Assembly (NCBI GenBank): GCA_022836615.1
Contig: MU405317.1
Coordinates: 1 to 64,000, forward strand
DNA from: Annulohypoxylon bovei var. microspora
Lineage: Eukaryota > Ascomycota > Sordariomycetes > Xylariales > Hypoxylaceae
DNA length: 64,000 nucleotides
Reading direction: 5' to 3'
The translations under genes were made by a program, and so were the position numbers. The notes below the pieces were generated by a model. The model was given only the letters and a program-made list of their open reading frames with translations, did not search any database and was not told the origin of the DNA. Positions 11,741-22,150 of the stretch are shown here, in pieces (the stretch's first letter is position 1; the number at the start of each line of letters is the position of its first letter).

Positions 11741-13669
11741 CTACAAAGCCGCTCCAAGCCGCCTCTGAGGCGGATAGCCGCGGCGAGCCTTACTACCATA
11801 AAACTCCGCCGTCCACACAGCCATCTGCTTGACAATCTCATCCTGGACCTTCTTAACCCCGGGGTTAACCAGCCCATTACCAACGAACAGATCGCTGCAG
11901 TGGCGGCCGCCAGGGACGACGAAGCTCGGCACGTCGGGGGACGAGACGAGGGGCCCGCCGGGGCGGAACTCGCTGGCGACGGAGGCGGCCCTCCAGGGGT
12001 CGAACTCGCCGTTGACGAACAGCACGCGCGACCCGGCGTCGAGGTGGTCCGGCAGCGCCCAGCCCCTGGTGTGCGCGTTGACGTCGGCGGCGGTGCGGCC
12101 CGCGGCGCTCGCGTACGTGTACGCGCCGTCCCTGGGGAAGTTCAGCGCGCACTGGCGCTGCCAGTACGAGGCGTTGGTTAGGCGGGACATCAGCGTTGGG
12201 CGGTTCGCCGGCGCGCCGCTGGGTTTGCGTGTTAGAGGATAGATACAAGGTAGTGATTGGAGACGAGGGCACTTACGTCTGCCACCAGAAGTAGGGGTCG
12301 TTGCAAGTCATCCACATCCAGGTGCGCTCGAACGGGTTTGCCTCGGACAGGTCCGTGAACATCGGGCTGGAGGCGTTGTAGGTGTCGAAGCACCCCACGT
12401 CGAGGCTGCCTTGCCACGCCGAGCCGGACCCGAGTTCTGTGCAATCTACGTCTTGTTAGAGAGTTTAAAGGCATAGAGGTATAGGTACACACTTACGCCC
12501 AGGCAGATATGAGGCTTTATACCACTTAGCAAAGTTGGGAAGGGCCTTCTTGAGACCGACTCCACATGAGCTGGTACTGTTGGACGGCTTGGTCGAGTTC
12601 GGGAAGAAGCCTTCGATAGCATCGCACCTACGCGAAGCGAGTTAGCTCTATCCACGGGGCTGTATTCATAGCATTGCCACGCTAGATGACAAGGACTTAC
12701 ATCGCGTAGAAGCTAGAGTAACCGGAGTAGAAATCCAAGCTTTGCCATTTCCAGATAGGAGAGGCTATCGCTCTAGACATATAGGTTAGCATAATCAACC
12801 CGACAAAAAAAGGGTTCGAAATATAGGAGGTCGTACGAAGCTACATCGTCTAAATGTGTAAGATCTTGAAGCCCGAAAAGATGTTTCAAGTCAGTTTGCT
12901 CCTTGCGGGAACCGTGAGTGACCACACGGTCCACGTGGTCGACAATAGCGCTATAGTCTTTGGAGCAGTTCTTGGGCATCCCCTGCTGGGTGCCATGGAA
13001 GTACTGCCAGAAGTCGTAAATAGCCTCGAGAGGGCCACTGGTGGAATGTGTCGCCCAAAACGTTCCGGGAGCAATACTCTCGGTCCAGGCGCCCAACGCA
13101 CCGGGGTAGGAACAACCGCTCCAAATCCAAGGGGCGTTCGGCGCGTTTGTTATCCCTGTCCCATTCATGTCGAACGGCAGCTTAACTGTGCGAGCAAAGT
13201 GGGTAAAGTCGGCAATGGCTTGGTCTGTATTGAGGAACTGGAGGTTCTTTGTCGTCTGGTTCTCGTACGGTGTGCTGTTGCCCCAGTATCGATGCTCGAT
13301 TAAGATGACGGCACCGCCGACCTCTTTCGCAATCAGGCCGGAAATAGCTGCCTCGGTCAAGAATATCTCGTAACCCTTAGCAGCGCTTTCTCCGGGGGTG
13401 ATTAGGACGACGGGAGACCCCGGACCCTTCCAGTGGGTTGCATTATACCAGTAAGACTGCTTAAATGTACCGAATTCCGGATTGTTGTGATCGATGTATT
13501 GTTCAAAATAGGATATACCGGTCTCAGATTGCTTGGGGTCGTCGAGCGCAGCTAAGAACTCCTCACTGGCTTCCATCGGCGGCGAACGGGGAGCAGGAGG
13601 TGCTAAACCATACACGGCCTGCAAACAGACCAAGGAAGAGAAGACACACCCAACTACGGAAGTCCTCAT
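11741..13669 (-). CDS. Secreted serine peptidase, family S28 (prolyl/Pro-Xaa carboxypeptidase type, 560 aa, 5 exons)
   Basis: Exons are 13669-12837, 12772-12701, 12627-12497, 12445-12277 and 12218-11741. The junctions restore family-like text such as DDVASAIASPIWKWQS and FWWQTGAPANRPTL. The first ATG is at 13669; two codons earlier there is only a GTG. The signal peptide covers the first ~20 residues. The catalytic triad is visible: S187 in SGCSYPGALGAW, D475 in GEFDPWR, H508 in GGRHCSDL. Many sequons are present. Family members cut after or before proline, and fungal ones are secreted acid prolyl peptidases. The acceptor of intron 3 is ambiguous by 9 nt (12445 or 12436), changing three residues. 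It converges on the S10 gene at 9478. Confidence 0.92.
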
Positions 13670-14940
13670 TGTCACGGCAGTAGGTAGTAGGCACCTAATG
13701 GGAAAAGAAGAAGAAGATGAGTTATACTATGAACAAACGCCATCTTGGGCGAGGTGTAGGTATTTATTATTTACCCAGTAGGCACCACGGTCCACAATCT
13801 AGGACTATATACATCTGTAATAGCTACGGGATTCCGGTGTTTGACTAGACATTATCATGGGATGAGACCGATGGTAGGATGCAATGGCGGATCTAGCCGC
13901 AAGCGAGGCGGTGTCTGAGTCTTGATGTTGCGGCCATGGTAGTGGTCGCACATTGTCGTAGGGCCAGGAGGATGGATGGGATTAAGCCTCAGCCCTTGTA
14001 GGCTAGACCTCAATTAGTTAGTTAAGGATGACGATCATCTTGCTAGTTCAGCTTGTTGAATGGTAACATGGCGATCTGCTAAGACACGATGCACGATGCA
14101 CGATGTCATTTCCGGGGAACACCTTAAAAAGCCTTAAAATGGAGTTATGATGCTAGATAGTCGTTCGAGTTGTAAGAATGTTGTTAAAGAGCGAAATTAA
14201 CCATGTTTTTGCAACATAGGGCTTTATGAAATCTAAGGATAGTTTAGACTATATATCATACTCAATATAGGTAGGTACACAGCGTAGTACTTCTGGGGTT
14301 CAATGCGTAATTTCGATTGTTTGTAACATCTTGTGTAATTTAGATTCGAACTTGACTCGAATCTTTGGTATCCTAAAAATTTCCCGTTTCCATCTTTGCC
14401 TTTAAATGTTTGTAAGATGTTTGTAACAGTTGTGTGTTTACCAACGTAGAGTTGTTAAAACAGCTGTGACAAGCACATAATCATCAAGACTTGGTGTTAG
14501 GTTCCAGTTTTATGCATTAATCTCGATAAATTAGAATTGCCTTCGCAATACACCGATCACTCACTTTCTAGGCATACAAATAGGTTATAGGTGATCAACC
14601 ATTTCATAATCTGTACGCGGGATAGCAAGTAGCGATCAAAATAATAGACGTCTGCACCTGTTTGTTCCTTGCAAGTTGAGCATGATTTAATATGAGGACT
14701 ACATAAACTAATTGCCCGTCTTACTTGTGGCTAGTGTGGCTGTGACCCAGCAGCCCTATATGAAAATATACCGCACGGTCCACCTTTCCAAAAATACATT
14801 CCAGCCACTGAGGTCTAATCGAATCCGACGTTAGATCCGAACCGCTCCCATTGAAAGCTCCGGCTACACTGAAGCTCGACTCCCATCACGTCACGACGAG
14901 TACCCAAACCATTGACCACCCCCCTCCGATATATCGCAAG
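13670..14940. promoter_or_regulatory. Divergent intergenic region between S28 peptidase and NDUFB7
   Basis: 1.27 kb with no coding sequence. It includes a triple ACGATGC run near 14085-14105 and a short inverted repeat GATTCGA..TCGAATC (14343-14363). It is expected to contain both promoters. Confidence 0.4.
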
Positions 14941-15382
14941 ATGGGTCTCCTAAGCTCATCCGATGCCCTCCCCAGTACGTAACCCCCGGACACACACTCT
15001 TCCCCTTCGATTGCTAATGCGGCTCGACCCATTGGTGCAGAAGCCACGCGGGAGGAGATGCGAGACGCCAAACTGCCCCTAGCCTACCGGGACAGCTGCG
15101 CGAACCTGCTCATCCCGCTGAACAGATGTCGCGTCGATACGTACTACCTGCCGTGGAAGTGCGAGGTGCGTTGCGTCCTTCCATCTTCCGCCGATACCTA
15201 CCTACCTACCCATCTACCTATTTACCTCGGTAGTTTTGCCCGGCCAGACCAATGCTAACGCGAAACCCCGCGAGCAGAACGAGCGACATAGCTACGAGAA
15301 GTGCCAGTACGTCGAGTTCAAGAAGCGCGTGGCCCGGATGGAAGAGCTCAGGGCGGCCAAGGACGGCGCGCGGAGTAACTGA
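14941..15382 (+). CDS. Mitochondrial complex I subunit NDUFB7 / B18 (87 aa, 3 exons)
   Basis: Exons are 14941-14974, 15041-15165 and 15278-15382. The joined protein carries the diagnostic CHCH region: SCANLLIPLNRCR, then YYLPWKCENERHSYEKCQY, i.e. two paired Cys motifs forming a disulfide-linked helical hairpin, followed by a basic helix FKKRVARMEELRAAK. This is an accessory subunit of NADH:ubiquinone oxidoreductase on the intermembrane-space side of the inner membrane. The N-terminus MGLLSSS keeps Gly2 with Ser6, compatible with the N-myristoylation known for the mammalian subunit (inference). It is very short and split by two introns, so automated calls may miss it. Length fits the family. 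Confidence 0.93.
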
Positions 15383-16038
15383 GAACCACGAACCAAGCGA
15401 CCCGGAAGTGCCGTTTGCGGATACGCACAAAGAAGAGAAATATCAAAGAAAAAAAAAGTTGTACATACAGACAGATTTCTCGCCTATCACCCACTACGTA
15501 GAGATCGAGACGCCTCCCAAATATCGGGCTATTGACGGACGTCAGGCTTTTGCCTTTGACCCTCTGTACAATTCATTGATTATTGCCATGCAATGGTATC
15601 GCAATGACATCAGTTACTTGCTACGAAGTTTTGCCATCAACATTATGACAGGGGTCGTACTCAGATATTTGAAAGGCGCTGTCCAATGAATCCTATTGTA
15701 GACCTAGATACAGCTGATATCTTCATGCTTTAGTTTGACATATCATATATACTATGGTCACGCTGCTTAACTTTTACTATGAATACTAGTTGTCTTTAGA
15801 ATGTCCACATCCATGGATTATTATTTTATTGGCTTAGCTAATTAACTCACTAAAGCATACCTGTACTAGGGGATAGTATGATACCATCTCAACCCCCTAA
15901 ACACCTAGAAGTTTTGATTATCTTAGTTTTCTTCAATACCCTAACATCATGCCCTCAAACTACGAAACACCAGTAATGCCATGACCGGGGTGTCCATAGG
16001 GGGATTCACTCGGAACTCTTCCTCGCAAATAACGTCAA
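15383..16038. other. Convergent 3' region
   Basis: 656 bp between NDUFB7 and the coilin-like gene. The open frame through 15252-15689 only reuses NDUFB7 exon sequence in another frame. An A-rich run (15446-15457) lies shortly after the NDUFB7 stop and is a plausible polyadenylation region. No gene is seen. Confidence 0.45.
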
Positions 16039-19000
16039 CTAAAACCTTGAGCTTGTCTTCCGAGATTTGACCCGACCGAAGGCGGTTGCAGTCTTAGGTA
16101 AGGCTGTCTGATGACCTTGGGACGACGACAGTAATCCTCCCTTTATCGGCTGAGGTCCGATAGGCGCCGTCACACTTCTCGGCTTGCGATTCTTTGCGTC
16201 CATTCTCTTATGCACCCATCCGTTAGCTTTAGGAAAGCTGTCTGGGCTGGGCGAATAGGTTCCATCTACACCGTCATCTGCGTAATTCTCCGTATAGGCA
16301 GGTTCCGAATCCGAAGATAACTCGATTACCTGCGTCCCGGGGGGAAGCATGAATTGAGATGATGGTTTAGTTGACCTCCGTTTCTTCGTTGGAGGGGGTG
16401 AGATTTTAATCTGTGGCGACATCAGACGTGTTTTAACTATAGGATCATTACGTCCTTTAGCGCTATCGAGGCTCAACGCCTGGCTACTCCGTTTAAAGCT
16501 ATCGGGAATTATTGACACGCTATCTTGGTCATCTGAGAAGTCATCCAGTTTTCGCATCGCTTCATCATACTCCTTGTCTTTCAGAGCTCGAGCTTTCTGT
16601 GATGTTTTAGCAGTGATCGGTTGAGACTGCTGTTGAGATTGGGATGGGGTTTGCGTGTTGCGCGAAGAGAGTGCCGAACGCGCCGTGTTCCAGACAGTAT
16701 TAATGGACGATAGCGAACTAGGGGTTGACGGGTTTGCCGGTGACGATAATTGGCCATTTCCCACAGCCCCCTCTTCCTTGCCCACGGCCGACTCACTCCG
16801 ACGATCAGGCTTTGGAGTAGGGGTTGACATGTCCTCATCAGACCCTTGGCCACGCGGATCTTCCGAATTCAGAGCAGCGGAAATGCCATCGTCTGTAGTT
16901 TTGAGAGAATCTGGTTGTGTATCGTCCATACCTATTGCATAATCCGGTTGCCGTCCACTACGAGCACTGCTCACTGATGAAGGGGGAATAGTGACTTTAG
17001 ACTTGACGACCTTCGGTGTTCCAACGACAACATCATCCTCGTGGCTATCGAATAATGGAGCTGATGACTGCCTAGCGCTAGGACTGCCCGAACCCGAGAT
17101 ATTAGGACTAGTCTTACCTGATGGAGCATCTGAACCTACTTCCCCGCGGCTGGAAATATCCTGTGTGGATCGATCACGGGATACTTCACCGATGGCTTGG
17201 CTGGTGCTCTCATGCAACTGTCGAGAAGGGCTACTGATTTGAGACGAAGCCGATACTGAACCATCGCTAGATTGCCGCCCCTGTCCAATTTGAGAGTTCT
17301 CTAACCCCCCAATAATGGGCACGTTTTTTTTCGTTGGTTCTTCTAAATTAGATTGCTCTGGATTTGCGTCGATTTGCATATCTTCGACGACCGCAGACGG
17401 GCCTATCTCTGAAACTGGGTTCCCTGGAGAAAGTTTGTCAACGTGCTCGCTACGTTCTTCGCTAGGTGTCATAGCAGGCAGTGGTTGTTGAAGAATTCGA
17501 GGCTGCTGCATTTCGGCAAAACCTATAGTTCGAAAACCTTCATCTTCCTCTTCCTCTTCGTCGTCGTCCAGGTCTGGCGCTTCGAACTTGTCATAGACTC
17601 GTTGACCTTTCTGGTCATACTTCTTCTCATTTCTATCAAGATACCGATCTCGTTTGGCGAGGCAGACTTCTAAGCCAGTAGCATCATCGTCGATCCTAAC
17701 CACAACACCGGTTACATCAGAAAGCTGTGGTTGCCAGCCGGTTGCTGAAGAGCATGACCACTGCTGCCACGTAATCACCATACCAGCTTGAACTTCTCCG
17801 GGGCGTAGATTGGGAAGAGCCGACAAGTCTGATGGTAAAGATGGGAGATCATCCATGTCCGTGAATTGGCTTGCATCATTAGTAGGCCCGTTCGTCTCGC
17901 AATGCTGATCGTCCTTGGGGTCATCGTAGTTGAGCTCGACATCAGCATTAGTGGTGTCATCAATACCATGGAATGTGTCATCGTATCCCTCTTCATCCCA
18001 CATAGCGGACTCATCATGCTTCCGCTTCTTGCTGGAATGATCATCATGATAGAAATGTGCTTCGTTGCGCAATGCTCGCTTACTTTGACCACCACGCTTG
18101 TTTTTCTTTTGGGGCCAATACCCTTGCTGTTGGGGATCCCATCGCTGGATAAACGGAAAAGGAGGCTCGCTAAGCACTATCCCTTCCTGGCAGCATTCCA
18201 CAGCTCGGTAGATGATTTTTTTATTTTTCCAGGCGTCAAGGTCTTCCTCTGTCGACTCACCCTCGTCCTCCTCTGCCTGTTGTGCGTCAATGCATTGTTG
18301 CTCAAGTCTCGGGTTTTGAAGTGGTCGAACGTCCTTCATGAGATTTGCCCGTAACTTCTCCTCGTCCTCTTTTGTTTTAGGGTTGCGGAGACCCAGTGCT
18401 CCGAAGAGCATTCTCCGACCGGCACCCACATCTATCCGACGTCTCTTCTGGGCTGAAGCCGATGACTGAGCATCTTCGTCTGCGGGCGTCTTTGCGGGAG
18501 TAGCTTCTTGAGTAGTCTGCTGATCGAGCTCGTCCTGCTCATGGCGCTTTCTTTTTGTTACAGCCGAGGCTCTTGATGAATCGTCGAATTGGTTAGATGG
18601 TCCAACTTCCACCCCGCCATTAGCAATTGCATCCAATAATTCTTGTCGTTTAGCTTCAAAAAGAGCCTTTTCGTCAAAAACAGGAGGAGCAGCCAGTTCG
18701 GCTTCCTTGAGTTCGGCTTCCTTGTTTATAGACGGCGTGTCTGCAGTAGTCACAGCTTGCTGCGCTTGCTTCCTAGCCTGCTTTAGGGCTCGACGGCGAG
18801 CATTTCGCTTTCTTGTGCTCTCCTTGCCAGCCCCTGGGGGTACTGGCACTGGCACTGACTCGATCTGATGGGCCTGATTTGACGATACCGGGGGCGACTG
18901 GGTCTGTTGATCTCTTTTATTCAATTCTTTAGTAATCTGCAATTGCACTGCTACTTCGTGATTCGAAGACGATTCCTCTTCAACCTGTTCACTTTCAGAC

Positions 19001-20865
19001 TCCGAGCTCGATTCGGCTTCAGAATCATCTTCGGAAGAGGATACATCGCTGTCGCTTGAAGACTCACTGCTAGTCGCATCTTGGACCGAGTCATCTTCGT
19101 CACCAAGGCTTTTTTGCTGATCGGTATGTTGAGAACTTCCAAGTACGTCAGCTCTAGTAGATGCTTCCTCCGGACCACTGTCGTTATCATCGCTGTCATC
19201 CTCGCTCTGGCTGTCCGAGTCAGACGAAGCACCACTATGGGAAGAAAGAGAATTATCGCCCTCGAGATCAGAAGTGTCGCCCTCGAGATCAGAATTGTCA
19301 TCTTCAAGATGGGAATTATTATCCTCGGGATTAGGATTATCATCGCCACTATCGTCCTCGCTATCATTGCCATCGCCATCTTCACTGTTGTTGCTATCCA
19401 ACGACTCGCTGCTATCGTCGTCGTCGGAGCTATCATCACTCTCGGCTGCAGAATCTGCATCTTCGGAGCTAGAGCTTGAGTCGTCGCTCGAAGTGTCGTC
19501 TCCCGAAGTGTCGTCGCTCTCTTCAATCGTCTTTTCGGGGCTAGCCTTACTCCCATTCAATGTCGCAGATGTAGTTTCGCTTTCGCCGTTAACTTTATTA
19601 CTAGTAAGTGGATCGGATATCGCCGCCATCTGCGCTAGTCCTTTGCCTGAAGTAATTGAACCAGGGGGGAGACCGCGACGGTCGAATTGCCGTACGAAGT
19701 TAGAGACTTCTTCATCATCTTCCTCCTCAGCTGATTCCCACTCATCATCGTCATCCAGCATCGCGCCATGACTTTCCTCTGCATGCTTGCTAGATGTAGC
19801 ATTCGTCGGAGCCATGTCCTGAGAGGTACTTGCCTTTGATGAGACTTGCCCCCCCGAAGCTGGCCATGCTAGCATTCCAGATTCCGAAAGTTGTGGTTTG
19901 AACGCATGGGCGAGACCACCGTAAGCCGTCTTTAGGTCATCGTTGGAGCTACCCAGGATCTTTTCGCAGAGCGCTATCGGTGCTGAGGGGAACGCAGCTC
20001 GCAATGTAGATATCTTGTTTAAAACTCCTCCATCTGAAGCTTGCGTATCAGATAATTCTGCATGTGGCTCTGCTTCTTCCTCCATAAAATCGGTGTTATC
20101 CTTTATCAAATCTTGAAGTTCGTCCTCGAGATCTTCGTCATCAAGCTCTTCATTCTCCATTTCTTCGTCACTTGGTGACTCTGAACTGTCCTGGTCGGGG
20201 TCTTCAGGTTCAGGATCGTCGTGTATGCCGTCCATTTCTGCTTCACTATCGGATTCACCATTTTCGTCATCGGCGTCATCGAAATCCGCAGTTACTCTCA
20301 CAACTGAAGAGTCTGCTATATCACTATGTTGTTCGCCATTAGTGAGAAGCAGCATGGGCGTATCGTCTTCGTCTCCTACGAAGTCGTCGTCGTCGTCATC
20401 GTCCCGGTCTTCCTGGTTGTACGCAAGTCTAGCACGCTTTCGTGGAGGGAGAGTAATGGGTGGCCGACTGCTCGATGTTTTGAGGAGACGACGTCCAAAA
20501 GGGATACCGTCAATTAAGTGTACGCCACCGGAAGAAATCCGGTATCGACCACTGATTCTACGTTGTTTGTTGTCGTCTCGATCGAGGGCTCGAATGAAGA
20601 CTCGGTCATCGGGTTTTAGGACAGATCGTACTGGTTGGAAGTGCAAGCATTCAAAACTTGTGCCGTCGTCGTCGTGTAGTTCAACCACATAATTCTCCAG
20701 CCCTCTCTGTTCAATCTCTAGAGGGATAGTCTCGTTCACCTTCTCGAGCAGCTTCGAGATAGTCGGGTCGTTCTCGAGAGACACATTCCAGATAAGTCGT
20801 ACCTCCGGAAATCCATCCCTACGCACAACAATGCGTAGACGCATATCTTTTTCAGTCATGGCCAT
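16039..20865 (-). CDS. Large acidic nuclear protein with coilin-like N- and C-terminal regions (1608 aa, single exon)
   Basis: An uninterrupted 4.8-kb frame. Residues 8-110 (LRIVVRRDGFPEVRLIWNV ... VFIRALD) look like the ubiquitin-like N-terminal domain described for coilin and its fungal relatives. Several hundred residues of Asp/Glu/Ser-rich disorder follow, with short repeats (DLEGDTSDLEGDN). Basic patches KRKRHE, KRRRID and KKRKHDE are plausible nuclear localisation signals. A segment near residue 1030 (MVITWQQWSCSSATGWQPQLSDVTGVVVRI) resembles a Tudor-like barrel as at the coilin C-terminus; the rest is Ser/Pro-rich disorder. Coilin organises Cajal bodies and snRNP assembly. That role here is inferred from architecture, and the match is distant. 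Long GA-rich coding text produces many spurious frames on the other strand. Confidence 0.85.
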   Translation of the reverse strand: MAMTEKDMRLRIVVRRDGFPEVRLIWNVSLENDPTISKLLEKVNETIPLEIEQRGLENYVVELHDDDGTSFECLHFQPVRSVLKPDDRVFIRALDRDDNKQRRISGRYRISSGGVHLIDGIPFGRRLLKTSSSRPPITLPPRKRARLAYNQEDRDDDDDDDFVGDEDDTPMLLLTNGEQHSDIADSSVVRVTADFDDADDENGESDSEAEMDGIHDDPEPEDPDQDSSESPSDEEMENEELDDEDLEDELQDLIKDNTDFMEEEAEPHAELSDTQASDGGVLNKISTLRAAFPSAPIALCEKILGSSNDDLKTAYGGLAHAFKPQLSESGMLAWPASGGQVSSKASTSQDMAPTNATSSKHAEESHGAMLDDDDEWESAEEEDDEEVSNFVRQFDRRGLPPGSITSGKGLAQMAAISDPLTSNKVNGESETTSATLNGSKASPEKTIEESDDTSGDDTSSDDSSSSSEDADSAAESDDSSDDDDSSESLDSNNSEDGDGNDSEDDSGDDNPNPEDNNSHLEDDNSDLEGDTSDLEGDNSLSSHSGASSDSDSQSEDDSDDNDSGPEEASTRADVLGSSQHTDQQKSLGDEDDSVQDATSSESSSDSDVSSSEDDSEAESSSESESEQVEEESSSNHEVAVQLQITKELNKRDQQTQSPPVSSNQAHQIESVPVPVPPGAGKESTRKRNARRRALKQARKQAQQAVTTADTPSINKEAELKEAELAAPPVFDEKALFEAKRQELLDAIANGGVEVGPSNQFDDSSRASAVTKRKRHEQDELDQQTTQEATPAKTPADEDAQSSASAQKRRRIDVGAGRRMLFGALGLRNPKTKEDEEKLRANLMKDVRPLQNPRLEQQCIDAQQAEEDEGESTEEDLDAWKNKKIIYRAVECCQEGIVLSEPPFPFIQRWDPQQQGYWPQKKNKRGGQSKRALRNEAHFYHDDHSSKKRKHDESAMWDEEGYDDTFHGIDDTTNADVELNYDDPKDDQHCETNGPTNDASQFTDMDDLPSLPSDLSALPNLRPGEVQAGMVITWQQWSCSSATGWQPQLSDVTGVVVRIDDDATGLEVCLAKRDRYLDRNEKKYDQKGQRVYDKFEAPDLDDDEEEEEDEGFRTIGFAEMQQPRILQQPLPAMTPSEERSEHVDKLSPGNPVSEIGPSAVVEDMQIDANPEQSNLEEPTKKNVPIIGGLENSQIGQGRQSSDGSVSASSQISSPSRQLHESTSQAIGEVSRDRSTQDISSRGEVGSDAPSGKTSPNISGSGSPSARQSSAPLFDSHEDDVVVGTPKVVKSKVTIPPSSVSSARSGRQPDYAIGMDDTQPDSLKTTDDGISAALNSEDPRGQGSDEDMSTPTPKPDRRSESAVGKEEGAVGNGQLSSPANPSTPSSLSSINTVWNTARSALSSRNTQTPSQSQQQSQPITAKTSQKARALKDKEYDEAMRKLDDFSDDQDSVSIIPDSFKRSSQALSLDSAKGRNDPIVKTRLMSPQIKISPPPTKKRRSTKPSSQFMLPPGTQVIELSSDSEPAYTENYADDGVDGTYSPSPDSFPKANGWVHKRMDAKNRKPRSVTAPIGPQPIKGGLLSSSQGHQTALPKTATAFGRVKSRKTSSRF

Positions 20866-21238
20866 GCGCGTTCTTCATGTAAGGGAGTAGGAGTGAAAAT
20901 GGGCGTATGTTAAACCTCGACGATGATTTGATAGGGGGAGATTTGGAAAGCCAACGGGTTCATTAAAAATATATTCGTTATTAGAATTGTGAGTAAATAT
21001 CTCTTGACCCTCAACAAGAGGTGCAAGTCGAGAAGGAGAAGAGAACAGTGACTTCATAAGTTGACTTCGTTACTCCGTATTTCACGATTCTTCAAAATTC
21101 ACGAATGTTAAGAGGGTTAAGGTTAAGATTGGTGATCTCCAACGGAAAACGCGTTGCGAAAAGTCTTGGCAGATATTAATTTGGAGACCCAGGGGATGAA
21201 TGTGGGGCAGTCTCTGCTAGCTAATTTTGTACATTGTG
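20866..21238. promoter_or_regulatory. Upstream region of the coilin-like gene
   Basis: This is the presumed promoter and leader of the minus-strand coilin-like gene. It ends at the left target duplication of the foldback element (GTACATTGTG, 21229-21238). No coding sequence is seen. Confidence 0.45.
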
Positions 21239-21532
21239 AGCCTACAGTCAACTAGGGGTAGAAAAAGCTGGCAAGGGGTAGAAATTGTGGGGCGACCCCA
21301 AACTCGACTAGGGGTAGGATTTTTTCTACCCGGGGCCCACCAAAAGCTTAGGTTCACCCGCGGTTTAACCGCGGCTCACCAACACAAATATTTACAAAGT
21401 AATAACTTTACGAAATCTTGGTATTTTATAACTTTAAAAGCACTGTTCAATAGCTTTTAATTTAATGAAGCAAATAAAAATGGATGCATCGTGATAGCTC
21501 AACTTTTCGCTGCGTAATACTGGTTTAACGTG

Positions 21533-21655
21533 GACCCAGGTTCAACCGGGGCTCAACTGGGGCTCAACCGGGGCTCAACCGGGGCTCAGCAACGGTTCAA
21601 CAGCGGTTCAACAGCAGTTCAACAGCGGTTCAACAAAGGCTTAACTTAGGTTTAA
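21533..21655. repeat. Tandem 11-bp array, left arm of the foldback element
   Basis: About ten consecutive 11-bp units of the AACCGGGGCTC / AACAGCGGTTC type, grading into AACTTAGGTTT. The array is inside the left inverted arm and has an inverted counterpart at 22038-22150. Confidence 0.8.
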
Positions 21656-21799
21656 TAGCTATTAACTAATAAATAAAACTTTTATTAAAATATTATCAAG
21701 GTTATTATATTTTATTTTATTTAATTATAAGTGTTTTAAAGCTTATATTTATTTATTATATAAGTAAGTAAGCTTAGCCAATTTTGAGCTTACCCCGCT

Positions 21800-21863
21800 A
21801 TTAGGTAAGCTGAGCTAATTAGGTAAGCTGAGCTAATTAGGTAAGCTGAGCTAATTAGGTAAG
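21800..21863. repeat. 18-bp minisatellite in the centre of the foldback element
   Basis: Three full copies plus part of a fourth of TAGGTAAGCTGAGCTAAT, flanked on both sides by related GCTTACCCCGC(C/T)ATTA sequences (about 21788-21800 and 21869-21885). Confidence 0.85.
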
Positions 21864-22037
21864 TTCCAGGCTTACCCCGCCATTAAGTAATCGCACCAAC
21901 TAAATTGTATGTACAATCTTTACATTTGAATAACTTTGCGAATATTGCTTTTTATAATTAACAATACTAATCTAAATGTTCATCTAAGTTAAACAAATCG
22001 AATGAATCTAGTTGCACTTTTATAAACCTACTAATAA

Positions 22038-22150
22038 ACCAGGGCTGAACCGCTGTTGAACCGCTGTTGAACCGCTGCTGAGCCCCGGTTGAGCCCCGGT
22101 TGAACCGTTGCTGAGCCCCGGTTGAACCCCGGTTGAACCTGGGTCCACGT
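22038..22150. repeat. Tandem 11-bp array, right arm of the foldback element
   Basis: Reverse-complement counterpart of the left array, with units such as GAACCGCTGTT and GAGCCCCGGTT repeated about nine times with unit-to-unit changes. Confidence 0.8.

Noticed and set aside
12771..12804. Alternative 34-nt first intron of the S28 peptidase
   Set aside because: It is too short for this genome and gives less family-like protein; the 64-nt intron 12773-12836 restores DDVASAIASPIWKWQS.
18951..19771. Long open frames on both strands within the acidic coding region of the coilin-like gene
   Set aside because: They are shadows of repetitive Asp/Glu/Ser codons in the 1608-residue frame and have strongly biased, motif-free composition.
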